The notes below the pieces were generated by a model. That model was not told where the DNA came from. It did no database searches and worked only from the letters and a program-made list of their open reading frames with translations. Below, in pieces: positions 24,730 to 33,901 of a stretch of 64,000 bases of DNA. This DNA comes from Bacteroidota bacterium (lineage in GTDB: Bacteria; Bacteroidota; Bacteroidia; Flavobacteriales; Flavobacteriaceae): contig JAEYTL010000043.1 in NCBI GenBank assembly GCA_023434025.1, forward strand, positions 1 through 64,000. The letters run 5' to 3'. The position numbers were made by a program, and so were the translations under genes. The stretch's first letter is position 1. Every line of letters begins with the position of its first letter.

Positions 24730-26121
24730 ATGAGTATTACAAAAATTTGTTGTATTGGTGCCGGTTATGTAGGAGGTCCTACCATGGCCGTCATTGCCCA
24801 AAAATGTCCTCATATACAAGTAACTGTTGTAGATTTAAATGAGCAGAGAATAGCTTTGTGGAACGACCCGAATGTTGAGAATATACCGATTTATGAGCCC
24901 GGATTGAGTGAAGTGGTCGGAGAGGCCAGGGGAAGAAATTTATTTTTCTCTACAGCTGTTGATAAGGCGATTGATGAAGCAGAAATGATTTTTATTTCGG
25001 TCAATACCCCGACAAAAACATATGGTTCCGGTAAAGGTCTGGCCGCAGATTTAAAATACATAGAGTTGTGTGCCCGCCAGATAGCCCGTGTTGCGACCAC
25101 TGATAAAATAGTTGTGGAGAAGTCCACACTACCGGTCAGAACCGCAGAGGCTGTTAAAAGTATATTACACAATACGGGTAACGGAGTTAAATACCAGATT
25201 TTATCTAATCCTGAGTTTTTGGCAGAGGGAACGGCAGTAGAAGATCTATTTGAGCCGGATAGGGTTTTAATTGGAGGAGAAACAACTCCGGAAGGCGAAA
25301 AAGCGATTCAGGCCTTGGTTGAGGTATATGCCAATTGGGTTCCCAAAGAGCGAATTCTGACGACGAATGTCTGGTCGTCTGAACTGTCTAAATTAGTGGC
25401 AAATGCTTTTCTTGCCCAACGGGTTTCGTCCATTAATGCCATCTCAGAGTTATGTGAAAAAACCGGAGCTGATGTAAGTGAGGTTGCCAGAGCCATCGGA
25501 ATGGACAGCAGAATAGGATCTAAGTTCTTAAAAGCTTCCGTGGGATTTGGCGGTTCGTGTTTTCAAAAAGATATTTTAAATTTAGTTTATATTGCTAAAT
25601 CATACGGTTTGCATGAGGTGGCAGATTACTGGGAACAGGTAATTATTATGAATGATCATCAGAAAAGCCGTTTTGCCAAGAATATTGTGACAACGTTATA
25701 CAATACAGTAGCAGACAAAAAAATTGCTTTTTTGGGTTGGGCATTCAAGAAGGATACAAACGATACCCGTGAATCAGCGGCTATTTATGTAGCAGATGAT
25801 TTAATTTTTGAACAGGCCAAAATAACGGTCTATGATCCGAAGGTAACCGAAAAACAGATTTTATTTGATTTGAATTACCTGCACTCCAGAACGGAAGAGG
25901 AAAACAAAAAACATCTTGCAACAGTACAGGATCCTTACGAAGCCTGTCAGGGAGCTCATGCTATTGCTGTCTTAACAGAATGGGATGAGTTTAAATCGTA
26001 TGATTGGGAAAGGATTTATACTCAAATGAATAAACCGGCCTTTATTTTTGACGGCAGAAATTTATTAGACAAAGAAAAATTAACACAAATAGGGTTTAAG
26101 TATCAGGCAATCGGATCTTAA
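24730..26121 (+). CDS. ugd: UDP-glucose 6-dehydrogenase
   Basis: 463 residues, the length and style of the animal-like UGDH group: NAD motif GAGYVGGPTMAVIA near the start, VNTPTKTYGSGKG, SNPEFLAEGTAV, and the catalytic cysteine in GFGGSCFQKD (about residue 277). The C-terminal domain reads FLGWAFKKDTNDTRES. It oxidises UDP-glucose twice to UDP-glucuronate. The epimerase at 28471 uses this product. It lies in the same operon, 16 bp after the WbpP gene. Confidence 0.93.
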   Translation: MSITKICCIGAGYVGGPTMAVIAQKCPHIQVTVVDLNEQRIALWNDPNVENIPIYEPGLSEVVGEARGRNLFFSTAVDKAIDEAEMIFISVNTPTKTYGSGKGLAADLKYIELCARQIARVATTDKIVVEKSTLPVRTAEAVKSILHNTGNGVKYQILSNPEFLAEGTAVEDLFEPDRVLIGGETTPEGEKAIQALVEVYANWVPKERILTTNVWSSELSKLVANAFLAQRVSSINAISELCEKTGADVSEVARAIGMDSRIGSKFLKASVGFGGSCFQKDILNLVYIAKSYGLHEVADYWEQVIIMNDHQKSRFAKNIVTTLYNTVADKKIAFLGWAFKKDTNDTRESAAIYVADDLIFEQAKITVYDPKVTEKQILFDLNYLHSRTEEENKKHLATVQDPYEACQGAHAIAVLTEWDEFKSYDWERIYTQMNKPAFIFDGRNLLDKEKLTQIGFKYQAIGS

Positions 26122-26133
26122 AATAAAAAAAGA

Positions 26134-27411
26134 ATGAGTATTAAAATAGGCGTAATTGGTTTAGGATATGTAGGGTTGCCACTGGCAAGGTTGTTCGCTA
26201 CCAAATATCCCGTAGTAGGCTTTGATATCAATCAGAACAGGGTAGATGAATTAAATAAGGGCGAAGACAGTACCCTTGAAGTAGAGAGTGATTTACTGAA
26301 AACTGTGCTGATAGATAAACCTTTGGCAAAAGAGGGTTTATACTGTTCAACCGACATCAGTACAATAAAAGAATGTAACTGCTACATTGTTACGGTTCCT
26401 ACACCGGTAGATAAGAACAACCGTCCGGATTTGACTCCCTTATACAAATCCAGTGAAACAGTAGGTAAAGTGCTTAAAAAAGGCGACATTGTCATTTATG
26501 AATCAACCGTTTATCCGGGAGTAACGGAGGAAGAGTGTGTGCCGGTATTAGAACGCATCAGCGGACTGAAATTTAATGTTGACTTTTTTGCCGGTTATTC
26601 GCCGGAACGAATAAATCCGGGAGATAAAGAACACACGGTAGAAAAAATTCTGAAAGTCACAGCCGGTTCAACACCGGAAGTCGGCAAAAAAGTGGATGAA
26701 CTGTATAAATCCGTCATCACAGCCGGTACCCATTTGGCTCCTAGCATTAAAGTGGCAGAGGCCGCGAAGGTTATTGAAAATTCTCAACGGGATATCAATA
26801 TTGCTTTTGTGAACGAATTGGCCAAAATATTTAATATGCTGGGTATCGATACACAGGCTGTTCTGGAAGCAGCCGGTACCAAATGGAACTTTTTGCCGTT
26901 TAAACCGGGATTGGTGGGCGGACATTGTATCGGGGTTGACCCTTATTATTTGGCTCAGAAGGCTCAGGAGGCGGGGTATCATCCTGAAATTATTTTAGCC
27001 GGCAGGAGGTTAAATGATAGTATGGGTGAGTATGTTGCTTCGCAGGTGGTTAAACTTATGATCAAAAAAGGAATAACCGTTAACAAAGCCAAAGTACTGA
27101 TGCTCGGCATTACATTTAAAGAAAATTGTCCGGATGTCCGGAATACTAAAATTGTTGATGTAATCAAAGCATTGGCAGATTATGGCATTGAGGTTTCTAT
27201 TTATGATCCTTGGGCAAACCCGGCAGAGGTGAAGCATGAATATAATTTAGTAATGTCTAATCAATTAAGTGACGAACGATTTGACGGGATAGTTCTGGGG
27301 GTTGCCCACAACGAATTTTCGACAATCGATTTTGATAAATTAAAAAAGGAGCAGGCTGTCGTTTATGATGTAAAAGGCATTTTAAACACACAGGCAGACG
27401 GAAAATTATAA
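26134..27411 (+). CDS. wbpO: UDP-N-acetylhexosamine dehydrogenase, WbpO/TviB type
   Basis: 425 residues. GVIGLGYVGLPLA at the start, TVPTPVDKNNRPDLTPL, YSPERINPGDKEH, and the catalytic cysteine in GGHCIGVDPYYLA (about 266). The PERINPGD and GGHCIGVDPYYL blocks mark the TviB/WbpO group that oxidises UDP-GalNAc to UDP-GalNAcA, as opposed to UGDH. Together with the WbpP-type epimerase this predicts GalNAcA in the polymer. It is spaced 12 bp from ugd and 1 bp from rfbB. Confidence 0.88.
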   Translation: MSIKIGVIGLGYVGLPLARLFATKYPVVGFDINQNRVDELNKGEDSTLEVESDLLKTVLIDKPLAKEGLYCSTDISTIKECNCYIVTVPTPVDKNNRPDLTPLYKSSETVGKVLKKGDIVIYESTVYPGVTEEECVPVLERISGLKFNVDFFAGYSPERINPGDKEHTVEKILKVTAGSTPEVGKKVDELYKSVITAGTHLAPSIKVAEAAKVIENSQRDINIAFVNELAKIFNMLGIDTQAVLEAAGTKWNFLPFKPGLVGGHCIGVDPYYLAQKAQEAGYHPEIILAGRRLNDSMGEYVASQVVKLMIKKGITVNKAKVLMLGITFKENCPDVRNTKIVDVIKALADYGIEVSIYDPWANPAEVKHEYNLVMSNQLSDERFDGIVLGVAHNEFSTIDFDKLKKEQAVVYDVKGILNTQADGKL

Positions 27412-27412
27412 G

Positions 27413-28465
27413 ATGAAAAAAATTCTGATTACCGGCGGAGCCGGATTTATTGGGTCACATGTCGTGAGACGGTTTGTAACAAAATATCCGAATTATGCTG
27501 TCTTTAATTTAGACGCACTGACCTATGCCGGAAACTTAGAAAATGTTTCGGATATAGATCAGCTTCCGAATTACACTTTTATCAAAGGAGATATTACGGA
27601 TGCAGAATTTATTACTTCGCTGTTTCAGAAAGAGCAATTTGACGGGGTTATCCATCTGGCAGCGGAATCACATGTAGACCGTTCTATCACTGATCCATTG
27701 GCTTTTGTAAAAACCAATGTAATCGGAACGATGAATTTATTAAATGCAGCCCGTGAAATATGGAAAAATGACAACAACGGAAAACGCTTTTATCATGTTT
27801 CAACCGATGAGGTGTATGGAGCTTTGGACGAAACCGGATTGTTTACCGAAGAAACCCCGTATGACCCGAACTCACCTTATTCAGCCTCAAAAGCAGCTTC
27901 TGACCATTTTGTCCGGGCGTATGGCGAAACATATGGGTTACCTTATGTAATAACCAACTGCTCGAATAACTATGGTCCGAATCATTTTCCTGAAAAATTA
28001 ATTCCGCTGTTTATCAATAATATCATTAATAATAAACCTTTACCGGTTTATGGAGATGGAAAATATACCCGGGATTGGTTGTATGTTATTGACCATGCCA
28101 TTGCTATTGACTTGGTTTTTCATCAAGGAAAAAACCATGAAACCTATAATATAGGAGGGTTCAACGAATGGAAAAATATTGATTTAGTACAGTTGTTATG
28201 TCAGAAGATGGATACTAAATTAAACCGTCCGCCCGGAACCTCCCAACAATTAATTACTTATGTAAAAGATCGCCCCGGTCACGATTTACGCTACGCTATC
28301 GATGCTACTAAAATTAACAAGGAGCTGGGCTGGAAGCCTTCCGTAACATTTGAAGAAGGATTGGAGCTTACCATAGACTGGTATTTAACGCATGATGAAT
28401 GGTTACAACATGTGACCTCCGGAGAATACCAGCAATATTATCAAAAACAATACGCTGAAAAATAG
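27413..28465 (+). CDS. rfbB: dTDP-glucose 4,6-dehydratase
   Basis: 350 residues. GGAGFIGSHVVRRF at the start, LDALTYAGNLENV, HLAAESHVDRSI, the catalytic pair HVSTDEVYGAL and SPYSASKAASDH, then NCSNNYGP, YGDGKYTRDWLYV and the C-terminal KDRPGHDLRYAID. These are textbook RfbB/RmlB signatures. It makes dTDP-4-keto-6-deoxyglucose. The genes for dTDP-glucose synthesis and for conversion to rhamnose (rfbA, C, D) are not in the window, so either they lie elsewhere or the keto sugar is used by another enzyme. Confidence 0.95.
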   Translation: MKKILITGGAGFIGSHVVRRFVTKYPNYAVFNLDALTYAGNLENVSDIDQLPNYTFIKGDITDAEFITSLFQKEQFDGVIHLAAESHVDRSITDPLAFVKTNVIGTMNLLNAAREIWKNDNNGKRFYHVSTDEVYGALDETGLFTEETPYDPNSPYSASKAASDHFVRAYGETYGLPYVITNCSNNYGPNHFPEKLIPLFINNIINNKPLPVYGDGKYTRDWLYVIDHAIAIDLVFHQGKNHETYNIGGFNEWKNIDLVQLLCQKMDTKLNRPPGTSQQLITYVKDRPGHDLRYAIDATKINKELGWKPSVTFEEGLELTIDWYLTHDEWLQHVTSGEYQQYYQKQYAEK

Positions 28466-28470
28466 ATAAT

Positions 28471-29487
28471 ATGAAAATATTAGTAACAGGGGCAGCCGGT
28501 TTTATCGGGTTTCACTTAGCAGACCAACTGACCAGGTTGGGACATCAGGTTGTAGGATTGGATAACCTGAACGATTACTATGATGTTAACCTTAAACTGG
28601 GCAGGTTAAAAGAACTGGGAATTGATACGTCAGCCATTTTGTATGATGAATTAATTACTTCTCAAACCAATGCTTTTTCTTTTATTCAATTAAATTTAGA
28701 AGACCGTGAAAAAATGGAACGCTTGTTTAAAGAAGAAGCTTTTGAACTGGTTGTCAATCTGGCGGCTCAGGCAGGAGTTCGCTTCAGTTTAGAGCAGCCT
28801 TTTCAGTATATCGACTGTAACATAACCGGGTTTTTAACGGTCTTGGAATGTTGTCGCCATCATGACGTAAAAAAATTAATTTATGCCAGTTCTTCCAGTG
28901 TTTATGGCTTGAATGAAAAGATTCCGTTCTCTGTTCAGGATAATGTAGATAATCCGATCAGCTTGTATGCCGCTACGAAAAAATCGAACGAACTGATGGC
29001 TCATACGTATAGTCATTTGTTTGGGATTCAAACAGTAGGATTACGTTTTTTTACGGTTTATGGGCCATGGGGTCGGCCGGATATGGCCATGTTTCTGTTT
29101 ACCGATGCCATTTTAAATGACCGGCCTATTCAGGTGTTTAATGAAGGAAACCTTTCAAGGGATTTTACTTATGTAGATGATATAGTGGGCGGGATACTCA
29201 ATATTACGAAAGCTTTTGAGCAAAATACAATTCAAAAGTCTTATAGTTTATATAATATTGGCAACAGCAGACCGGTTAAATTATTAGATTTTATTGAAGC
29301 CATTGAACATAAAACAGGAAAAACCGCTATCAAAGACATGAAGCCGATGCAACCGGGTGATGTAGAACAAACCTGGGCCGATGTGGATGATCTGATCAGA
29401 GATTTTGATTATAAACCTGATACTTCGATTGAGGAAGGAGTTGGAGCGTTTGTGGATTGGTATTTAAGTTATTATCCAAAAAAGTAA
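28471..29487 (+). CDS. UDP-glucuronate 4-epimerase
   Basis: 338 residues. GAAGFIGFHLADQL, then LDNLNDYYDVNLKLGRLKEL, a phrase typical of CapI/LspL UDP-glucuronate epimerases, then AQAGVRFSLEQP, ASSSSVYGLNEK, the tyrosine-lysine pair SLYAATKKSNE, and FFTVYGPWGRPDMA. It converts UDP-GlcA from Ugd into UDP-GalA. The two genes are separated by wbpO and rfbB but share the operon. Spacing to neighbours is 5-6 bp. Confidence 0.88.
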   Translation: MKILVTGAAGFIGFHLADQLTRLGHQVVGLDNLNDYYDVNLKLGRLKELGIDTSAILYDELITSQTNAFSFIQLNLEDREKMERLFKEEAFELVVNLAAQAGVRFSLEQPFQYIDCNITGFLTVLECCRHHDVKKLIYASSSSVYGLNEKIPFSVQDNVDNPISLYAATKKSNELMAHTYSHLFGIQTVGLRFFTVYGPWGRPDMAMFLFTDAILNDRPIQVFNEGNLSRDFTYVDDIVGGILNITKAFEQNTIQKSYSLYNIGNSRPVKLLDFIEAIEHKTGKTAIKDMKPMQPGDVEQTWADVDDLIRDFDYKPDTSIEEGVGAFVDWYLSYYPKK

Positions 29488-29493
29488 TAGTAA

Positions 29494-30930
29494 ATGCAAT
29501 ATTCTAAGCATGTAGTATCAGGAGTAACATGGACAACAATACAAACTCTGATTAATAGGAGCTCAGGTTTTATTGTCAAAATGATTCTGGCAAGATTACT
29601 TTTTCCGGAAGACTACGGTATCGTTGGAATGGCGGTTGTTTTTTCAGGTTTTTTTAAGTCTTTTACTGATTTGGGGTTTGGGAGTGCTATAATTCAGCGG
29701 GATGAGGAGGTTATAAATGACACTTATCTATCGACTGCATTTTGGAGTAATATTATCTGGAGCTTACTATCGTATTTACTATTAGTATTTTTAATAAGCC
29801 CGTTTGCAGCTAGTTTTTATAACGAATCTATTTTAATTCATGTAATTCCAGCTCTCGGAATTCCCATAATAACTTACCCATTATTTTTAGTACAACGTTC
29901 AGTAATGACCAAAAACCTGAATTTTAAAAAGATTGCAGTAATTAATAATACGGCTAGTGTTGTATCCGGAATAATTGCTGTCGCTTTAGCTTATTTTGGA
30001 TTTGGTGTTTGGGCTTTAGTTGCACAGAGTGTTATTCAATCGTTAATTGAGTTACCGCTTTATTATAAAAATTCACCGTGGAAGCCTAAATGGGTTTTTG
30101 ATAAAGAGGCATTCAGAGATATGTTTGGCTTTGGGTCTTTTACCACACTTTCTTCGTTGACCTATAAGTTTTCATCACAAGGAGATTATTTCTTAGTAGG
30201 TAAGATTTTAGGTAAGATAGAACTGGGGTTGTATTCATTTGCTTTTATTTTGACAGATTCTATCAGAATTCAGGTGCGACAGATAATTGATGTTGTAATG
30301 TATCCAATTTACTCAAAAGCGAAGAATGATTTTGATTTGCAAGTTAAGTTTTTAAACAAAAGCATACTGTTTAATAGTCTGTTAATATCTCCAATTATGG
30401 GATTGTTATTTATATCTACAGAATGGGTTACAATTTTGTTTGGCGAAAAATGGATTGATAGTTTGTTGGTGATAAAATTAGTATCAATATCTGTGATTAT
30501 TCAAATACTAACAAACTCTTTTTCTACGATAATGAGAGCTAATAATAAAAGTTATATTGAGTTTAAGCTTCAGGTTATTAAAGTTTTTGTTTTTTATTTG
30601 CCTGTTATATTTATTGGTACTTATTATTATGGTTTAATCGGTTGTTCAGTTTCTGTGATTATTGGAAGAATATTTGTAAATCTAATTAATCTTTGGGCGT
30701 TAAAATTTTATTTAAGAATTCCGGTCATGGATTTGCTCGTTAGTTTTCTCAGAGGGATTGCTCCAACTGTTTTATCTTCAATTCTAATTTATCTTTTGTT
30801 TATATTTAGTGAATTTAACTTAGGTACCTTAGTAATAAAAACAATACTTTTGCTGATTATTATATCAGTCAGTTCATTCATGTTGAATAAGAGCGAAATA
30901 AAAAATCTTTTAAAAACAATTAAAAAATAA
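29494..30930 (+). CDS. wzx: Wzx-type flippase, MOP superfamily
   Basis: 478 residues with about 12-14 predicted transmembrane segments. It starts MQYSKHVVSGVTWTTIQTLI, followed by RLLFPEDYGIVGMAVVFSGF and LGFGSAIIQRDE, the usual start of lipopolysaccharide-type flippases of the MOP superfamily. It would move undecaprenyl-linked repeat units across the inner membrane. From here to about 35912 the genes look more AT-rich than the precursor genes, which is common for the serotype-specific middle of such loci. Confidence 0.9.
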   Translation: MQYSKHVVSGVTWTTIQTLINRSSGFIVKMILARLLFPEDYGIVGMAVVFSGFFKSFTDLGFGSAIIQRDEEVINDTYLSTAFWSNIIWSLLSYLLLVFLISPFAASFYNESILIHVIPALGIPIITYPLFLVQRSVMTKNLNFKKIAVINNTASVVSGIIAVALAYFGFGVWALVAQSVIQSLIELPLYYKNSPWKPKWVFDKEAFRDMFGFGSFTTLSSLTYKFSSQGDYFLVGKILGKIELGLYSFAFILTDSIRIQVRQIIDVVMYPIYSKAKNDFDLQVKFLNKSILFNSLLISPIMGLLFISTEWVTILFGEKWIDSLLVIKLVSISVIIQILTNSFSTIMRANNKSYIEFKLQVIKVFVFYLPVIFIGTYYYGLIGCSVSVIIGRIFVNLINLWALKFYLRIPVMDLLVSFLRGIAPTVLSSILIYLLFIFSEFNLGTLVIKTILLLIIISVSSFMLNKSEIKNLLKTIKK

Positions 30931-30934
30931 ATCT

Positions 30935-32161
30935 ATGAAAAAAGTATTAATTTCTACAAAGCTTAAAACCACTAATAACGGTAATCAAGCATTATCTGAT
31001 GAGCTAATTAAATTAGCTCAGGATTTTACTAATGAATGTGATTTTAAAGTTGTTGGAAGACCATTTGGATTAGATAAATATACTTTTAATTATTTCGATG
31101 TTGAAGATCCGGTTACAGCATTTGAAAAGATAGCTCAGGAAATAGCAAACAGAGCAAAGAAATTAAATAAACTTGAGTTTCAAAAATCAGATTTACAAAA
31201 CGTAAGAACAAATTTGCTAGATGTTGAAGGTAATGTAGTAAAAACAGAAAAATACAGAAGGATTGCCAGAAAATTTAGAAAATTTTATTTTTCCTTTTTT
31301 CTGTTTTCAAAAGCTTATGAGCAAAGACTTAGAACTTTTAATTCAATAGACTATTATTTGTACAGTGGGGCTGGAGAAGTCAGTAATGAAGATTTCTTTC
31401 TGCGTCAGCTATTAGATTTAAGGGTAGCTCAAATTTTAGGAGTAAAAGTTTGTGCAATCAATCAATCAGTTGAAATTGATTCAGGTGTTGAAAAGAAAAT
31501 TCTCGTTCATGTGTATTCCAAAATGCATAAGATTGTTGTACGTGGTAATTTGTCAAAGGAGTTACTTGTAAAGAATGGGGTTAATCATAATTTAATAGAA
31601 GTTTGCCCAGATACTGCTTTTAGAAATATAGTTGATTTTAAAATAAAAAAGAGTTTTTCAAAAAAAATTGCAATAAACTTTACACCTTTAAAGTATGATA
31701 AACTTAAATATGAAGCTTTGCTTAAAAAGCTAATAGATAATGGATATCAAATTACTTTTGTAAGTAATGAACCAAAAGGTGAAAAACAATTAGCAAATGA
31801 TTTAAAAGAAAAATTTAATATATCTTTTTTAATTCAATCCATACATTATAATGCATATTCAAAATTATTAAGTGATTTCGACTTTTTAATTAGTACTAGG
31901 TTACATTCAAATGAACTTGCCCTTACAGCTGGAGTTCCAATTATACCTATTGAAGGAAGAAGTTTCAAAACGAATGAAGTGTTTGGTTTAATCAATTATC
32001 CTCTTGAAGTAATGACAGTAGATAATGCTGATTTTGTAAATAAAATATGGAGTAGTGTAGAATATTTAGAAAATAATTTTGAAGAAATACAAGATTGGAT
32101 TTTTAAGAACTTGCCTGAAATTTCCAAAAAGTCAGCAAATAACATATCATCAGTTTTGTAA
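30935..32161 (+). CDS. Polysaccharide pyruvyl transferase family protein
   Basis: 408 residues. It opens KKVLISTKLKTTNNGNQALS, the N-rich loop that starts this family (usual form G..N.GD.A). Later come YLYSGAGEVSNEDFFLRQLL, KIVVRGNLSKELL, NFTPLKYDKLKYEALLKKL and STRLHSNELALTAGVPIIPI, the last being the conserved R-x-H-x-x-x-x-A block. Family members add ketal pyruvate to sugars; some with this fold act as other transferases. It lies 4 bp after the flippase and may modify the polymer with acid groups. Confidence 0.8.
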   Translation: MKKVLISTKLKTTNNGNQALSDELIKLAQDFTNECDFKVVGRPFGLDKYTFNYFDVEDPVTAFEKIAQEIANRAKKLNKLEFQKSDLQNVRTNLLDVEGNVVKTEKYRRIARKFRKFYFSFFLFSKAYEQRLRTFNSIDYYLYSGAGEVSNEDFFLRQLLDLRVAQILGVKVCAINQSVEIDSGVEKKILVHVYSKMHKIVVRGNLSKELLVKNGVNHNLIEVCPDTAFRNIVDFKIKKSFSKKIAINFTPLKYDKLKYEALLKKLIDNGYQITFVSNEPKGEKQLANDLKEKFNISFLIQSIHYNAYSKLLSDFDFLISTRLHSNELALTAGVPIIPIEGRSFKTNEVFGLINYPLEVMTVDNADFVNKIWSSVEYLENNFEEIQDWIFKNLPEISKKSANNISSVL

Positions 32162-32485
32162 AGATAGATTTAAGAAAGAAAGACAAATACCAAAAAGTAT
32201 CAAAAAATTATTTTATATCAAGTTATAAAAACACAAAAAATATTTTTCGTTTAATTACTACAATGAAAGCTAAGAAGACTTAAATACCAAACAATTTTTG
32301 TTGATTTAAAGCGAGCTATTGTTAGGATATAGATTTTAATTAAAGAAATATAATATTTCAAATTTACTTATGTTAATCAATCGAGAATAAGGTTTGATAA
32401 AAAATCTATAAATATATTAAAGCAGAGATTAGCTAGGCAAGTAGTTAAATAGAACTTGACAGACACTAAAACATGATTGTTGAAA
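32162..32485. other. Non-coding AT-rich gap inside the polysaccharide locus
   Basis: About 320 bp with no good frame, in a locus whose other gaps are mostly under 30 bp (66 bp at most). It holds many ATAT and AAATAT stretches, one TTTTTGTTGATTTAAAG block, and no clear promoter, terminator or recognisable gene remnant. It may be a scar of gene loss or gain, or carry an internal start site. Confidence 0.5.
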
Positions 32486-33013
32486 ATGATACTAAATAGA
32501 GTTGATAAGAAAAGATTTGGCACAATAAAATGGAATACTTTTTTTGTAAATCCTATTTACAGATTTGTATATTTATTTCGAATGAATAAAAAGATTACAA
32601 AGTTAAATCCATTATTTCTTCTTTATCGGATCTGGTATAAAAATATAAGTGTAAAATACAGCATCCAAATTCCAATAAGAACTAAAATAGGTTCAGGTCT
32701 TTTTATAAACCATTTTGGCGGAATCATAATTAATCACGATGCTGTTATCGGAGAAAACTGTAATATTTGTCAAGGTGTTACTATTGGTAATACAAGCAGA
32801 GGAAAGTTTAAAGGAAGTCCGGTTATTGGTAATCGTGTTTATATTGGTGCAAATTCCGTAGTGGTGGGAAAAATTACTATCGGTAATGATGTTCTGATTG
32901 CACCGCTAAGCTATGTTAATTTTGATGTTCCAGACAATGCTGTTGTCATGGGCAATCCTGCAAAAATTGTAAGCCAAAATGGTTCAGGAGGGTATATAAA
33001 GAATATAGACTAG
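32486..33013 (+). CDS. CysE-like hexapeptide acyltransferase
   Basis: 175 residues from the ATG at 32486; the frame opens at a TTG three codons earlier. The C-terminal half is a left-handed beta helix: HFGGIIINHDAVIGENCNI, QGVTIGN, NRVYIGANSVVVGKITIGN, then APLSYVNFDVPDNAVVMGNP. The catalytic histidine is likely the one in NHFGG or NHDAV. The pattern is that of serine O-acetyltransferase-like proteins found in capsule loci, where they acetylate sugars. It starts a new run of genes after the 320-bp gap. Confidence 0.82.
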   Translation: MILNRVDKKRFGTIKWNTFFVNPIYRFVYLFRMNKKITKLNPLFLLYRIWYKNISVKYSIQIPIRTKIGSGLFINHFGGIIINHDAVIGENCNICQGVTIGNTSRGKFKGSPVIGNRVYIGANSVVVGKITIGNDVLIAPLSYVNFDVPDNAVVMGNPAKIVSQNGSGGYIKNID

Positions 33014-33034
33014 TTTATGTAATATAAGTTTTAA

Positions 33035-33895
33035 ATGAGAAATATATTTTATAGAATCTTATCGTGGTTTACAATACCTTTTATAGGGTTCAGTAAAAAA
33101 AAACTCAGGGTTTTAGCTTATCATACTGTTAATGATGAAGTAAGTTTTGAAAAACAGTTGATATATATATCGAAGAACTTTAATGTAATTTCGTCTGATG
33201 ATTTAAAGCAACACCTCTTGCAAAACAAGGCATTACCGGAAAAAGCCCTTTTAATCACTTTTGATGATGGCGATATATCTGTGCTGGAAAAAGGGTTGCC
33301 TGTACTAAAAAAGTATAATTTACCGGCAGTTTTGTTTGTAATTACAGAATTAATAAATACTTCTAAGCCATTTTGGTGGTATGAAATGGAGCAGTTACTG
33401 GATAAAAAAACAGCTGATTCCAAGGTATGGGAAGTAAAAAAGATGACCAATACAGAACGATTAGCTTATATGGATGAAATAAGAAGCCTGAGTGAAAGCC
33501 AAATAAAGCAACGTCAACTAACCACAAAGGAATTAAAGCTATTGCATTCTTCTAACATAACTGTTGCAAACCATTCCCATACTCATCCAATGTTTGATAA
33601 ATCTACTGTTGAGGAATTGGAATCCGAAATGAATATGGCTCACGATTATTTGAAAGAAAATGGTTTTGCTTACGAAATGTTTGCCTATCCTAATGGGAAT
33701 TATGATCTTACAGCGGAAAAAGTCCTTTCTGAGAAAGGAATTGAATATGCATTTCTTTTTGATCATTTAATAAACGATAGAAAAATAAATCCGCTTAGGA
33801 TTTCAAGAATAAGAGTTAATGCGGAAGATAATCTTTATGAGTTTAAGGCAAAGGTATCCGGATTACATTCTTTAATTATGAATTTAACAAAATAG
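33035..33895 (+). CDS. Polysaccharide deacetylase (NodB fold)
   Basis: 286 residues. RVLAYHTV near the start, the metal and catalytic motif ALLITFDDGD (about 73-82), and the second metal motif NHSHTHPMF (about 183-191), followed by FAYPNGNYD. These are NodB/CE4 motifs. The enzyme would remove acetyl groups from N-acetyl sugars, either on the exported polymer or on a precursor. There is no obvious signal peptide; a short hydrophobic stretch near the start (WFTIPFIGF) could anchor it. It sits between the hexapeptide acyltransferase and a GT4 gene. Confidence 0.85.
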   Translation: MRNIFYRILSWFTIPFIGFSKKKLRVLAYHTVNDEVSFEKQLIYISKNFNVISSDDLKQHLLQNKALPEKALLITFDDGDISVLEKGLPVLKKYNLPAVLFVITELINTSKPFWWYEMEQLLDKKTADSKVWEVKKMTNTERLAYMDEIRSLSESQIKQRQLTTKELKLLHSSNITVANHSHTHPMFDKSTVEELESEMNMAHDYLKENGFAYEMFAYPNGNYDLTAEKVLSEKGIEYAFLFDHLINDRKINPLRISRIRVNAEDNLYEFKAKVSGLHSLIMNLTK

Positions 33896-33901
33896 TACGT
33901 T

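Noticed and set aside
27413..28465. A full dTDP-rhamnose pathway
   Set aside because: Only rfbB is present; rfbA, rfbC and rfbD are not in the window.
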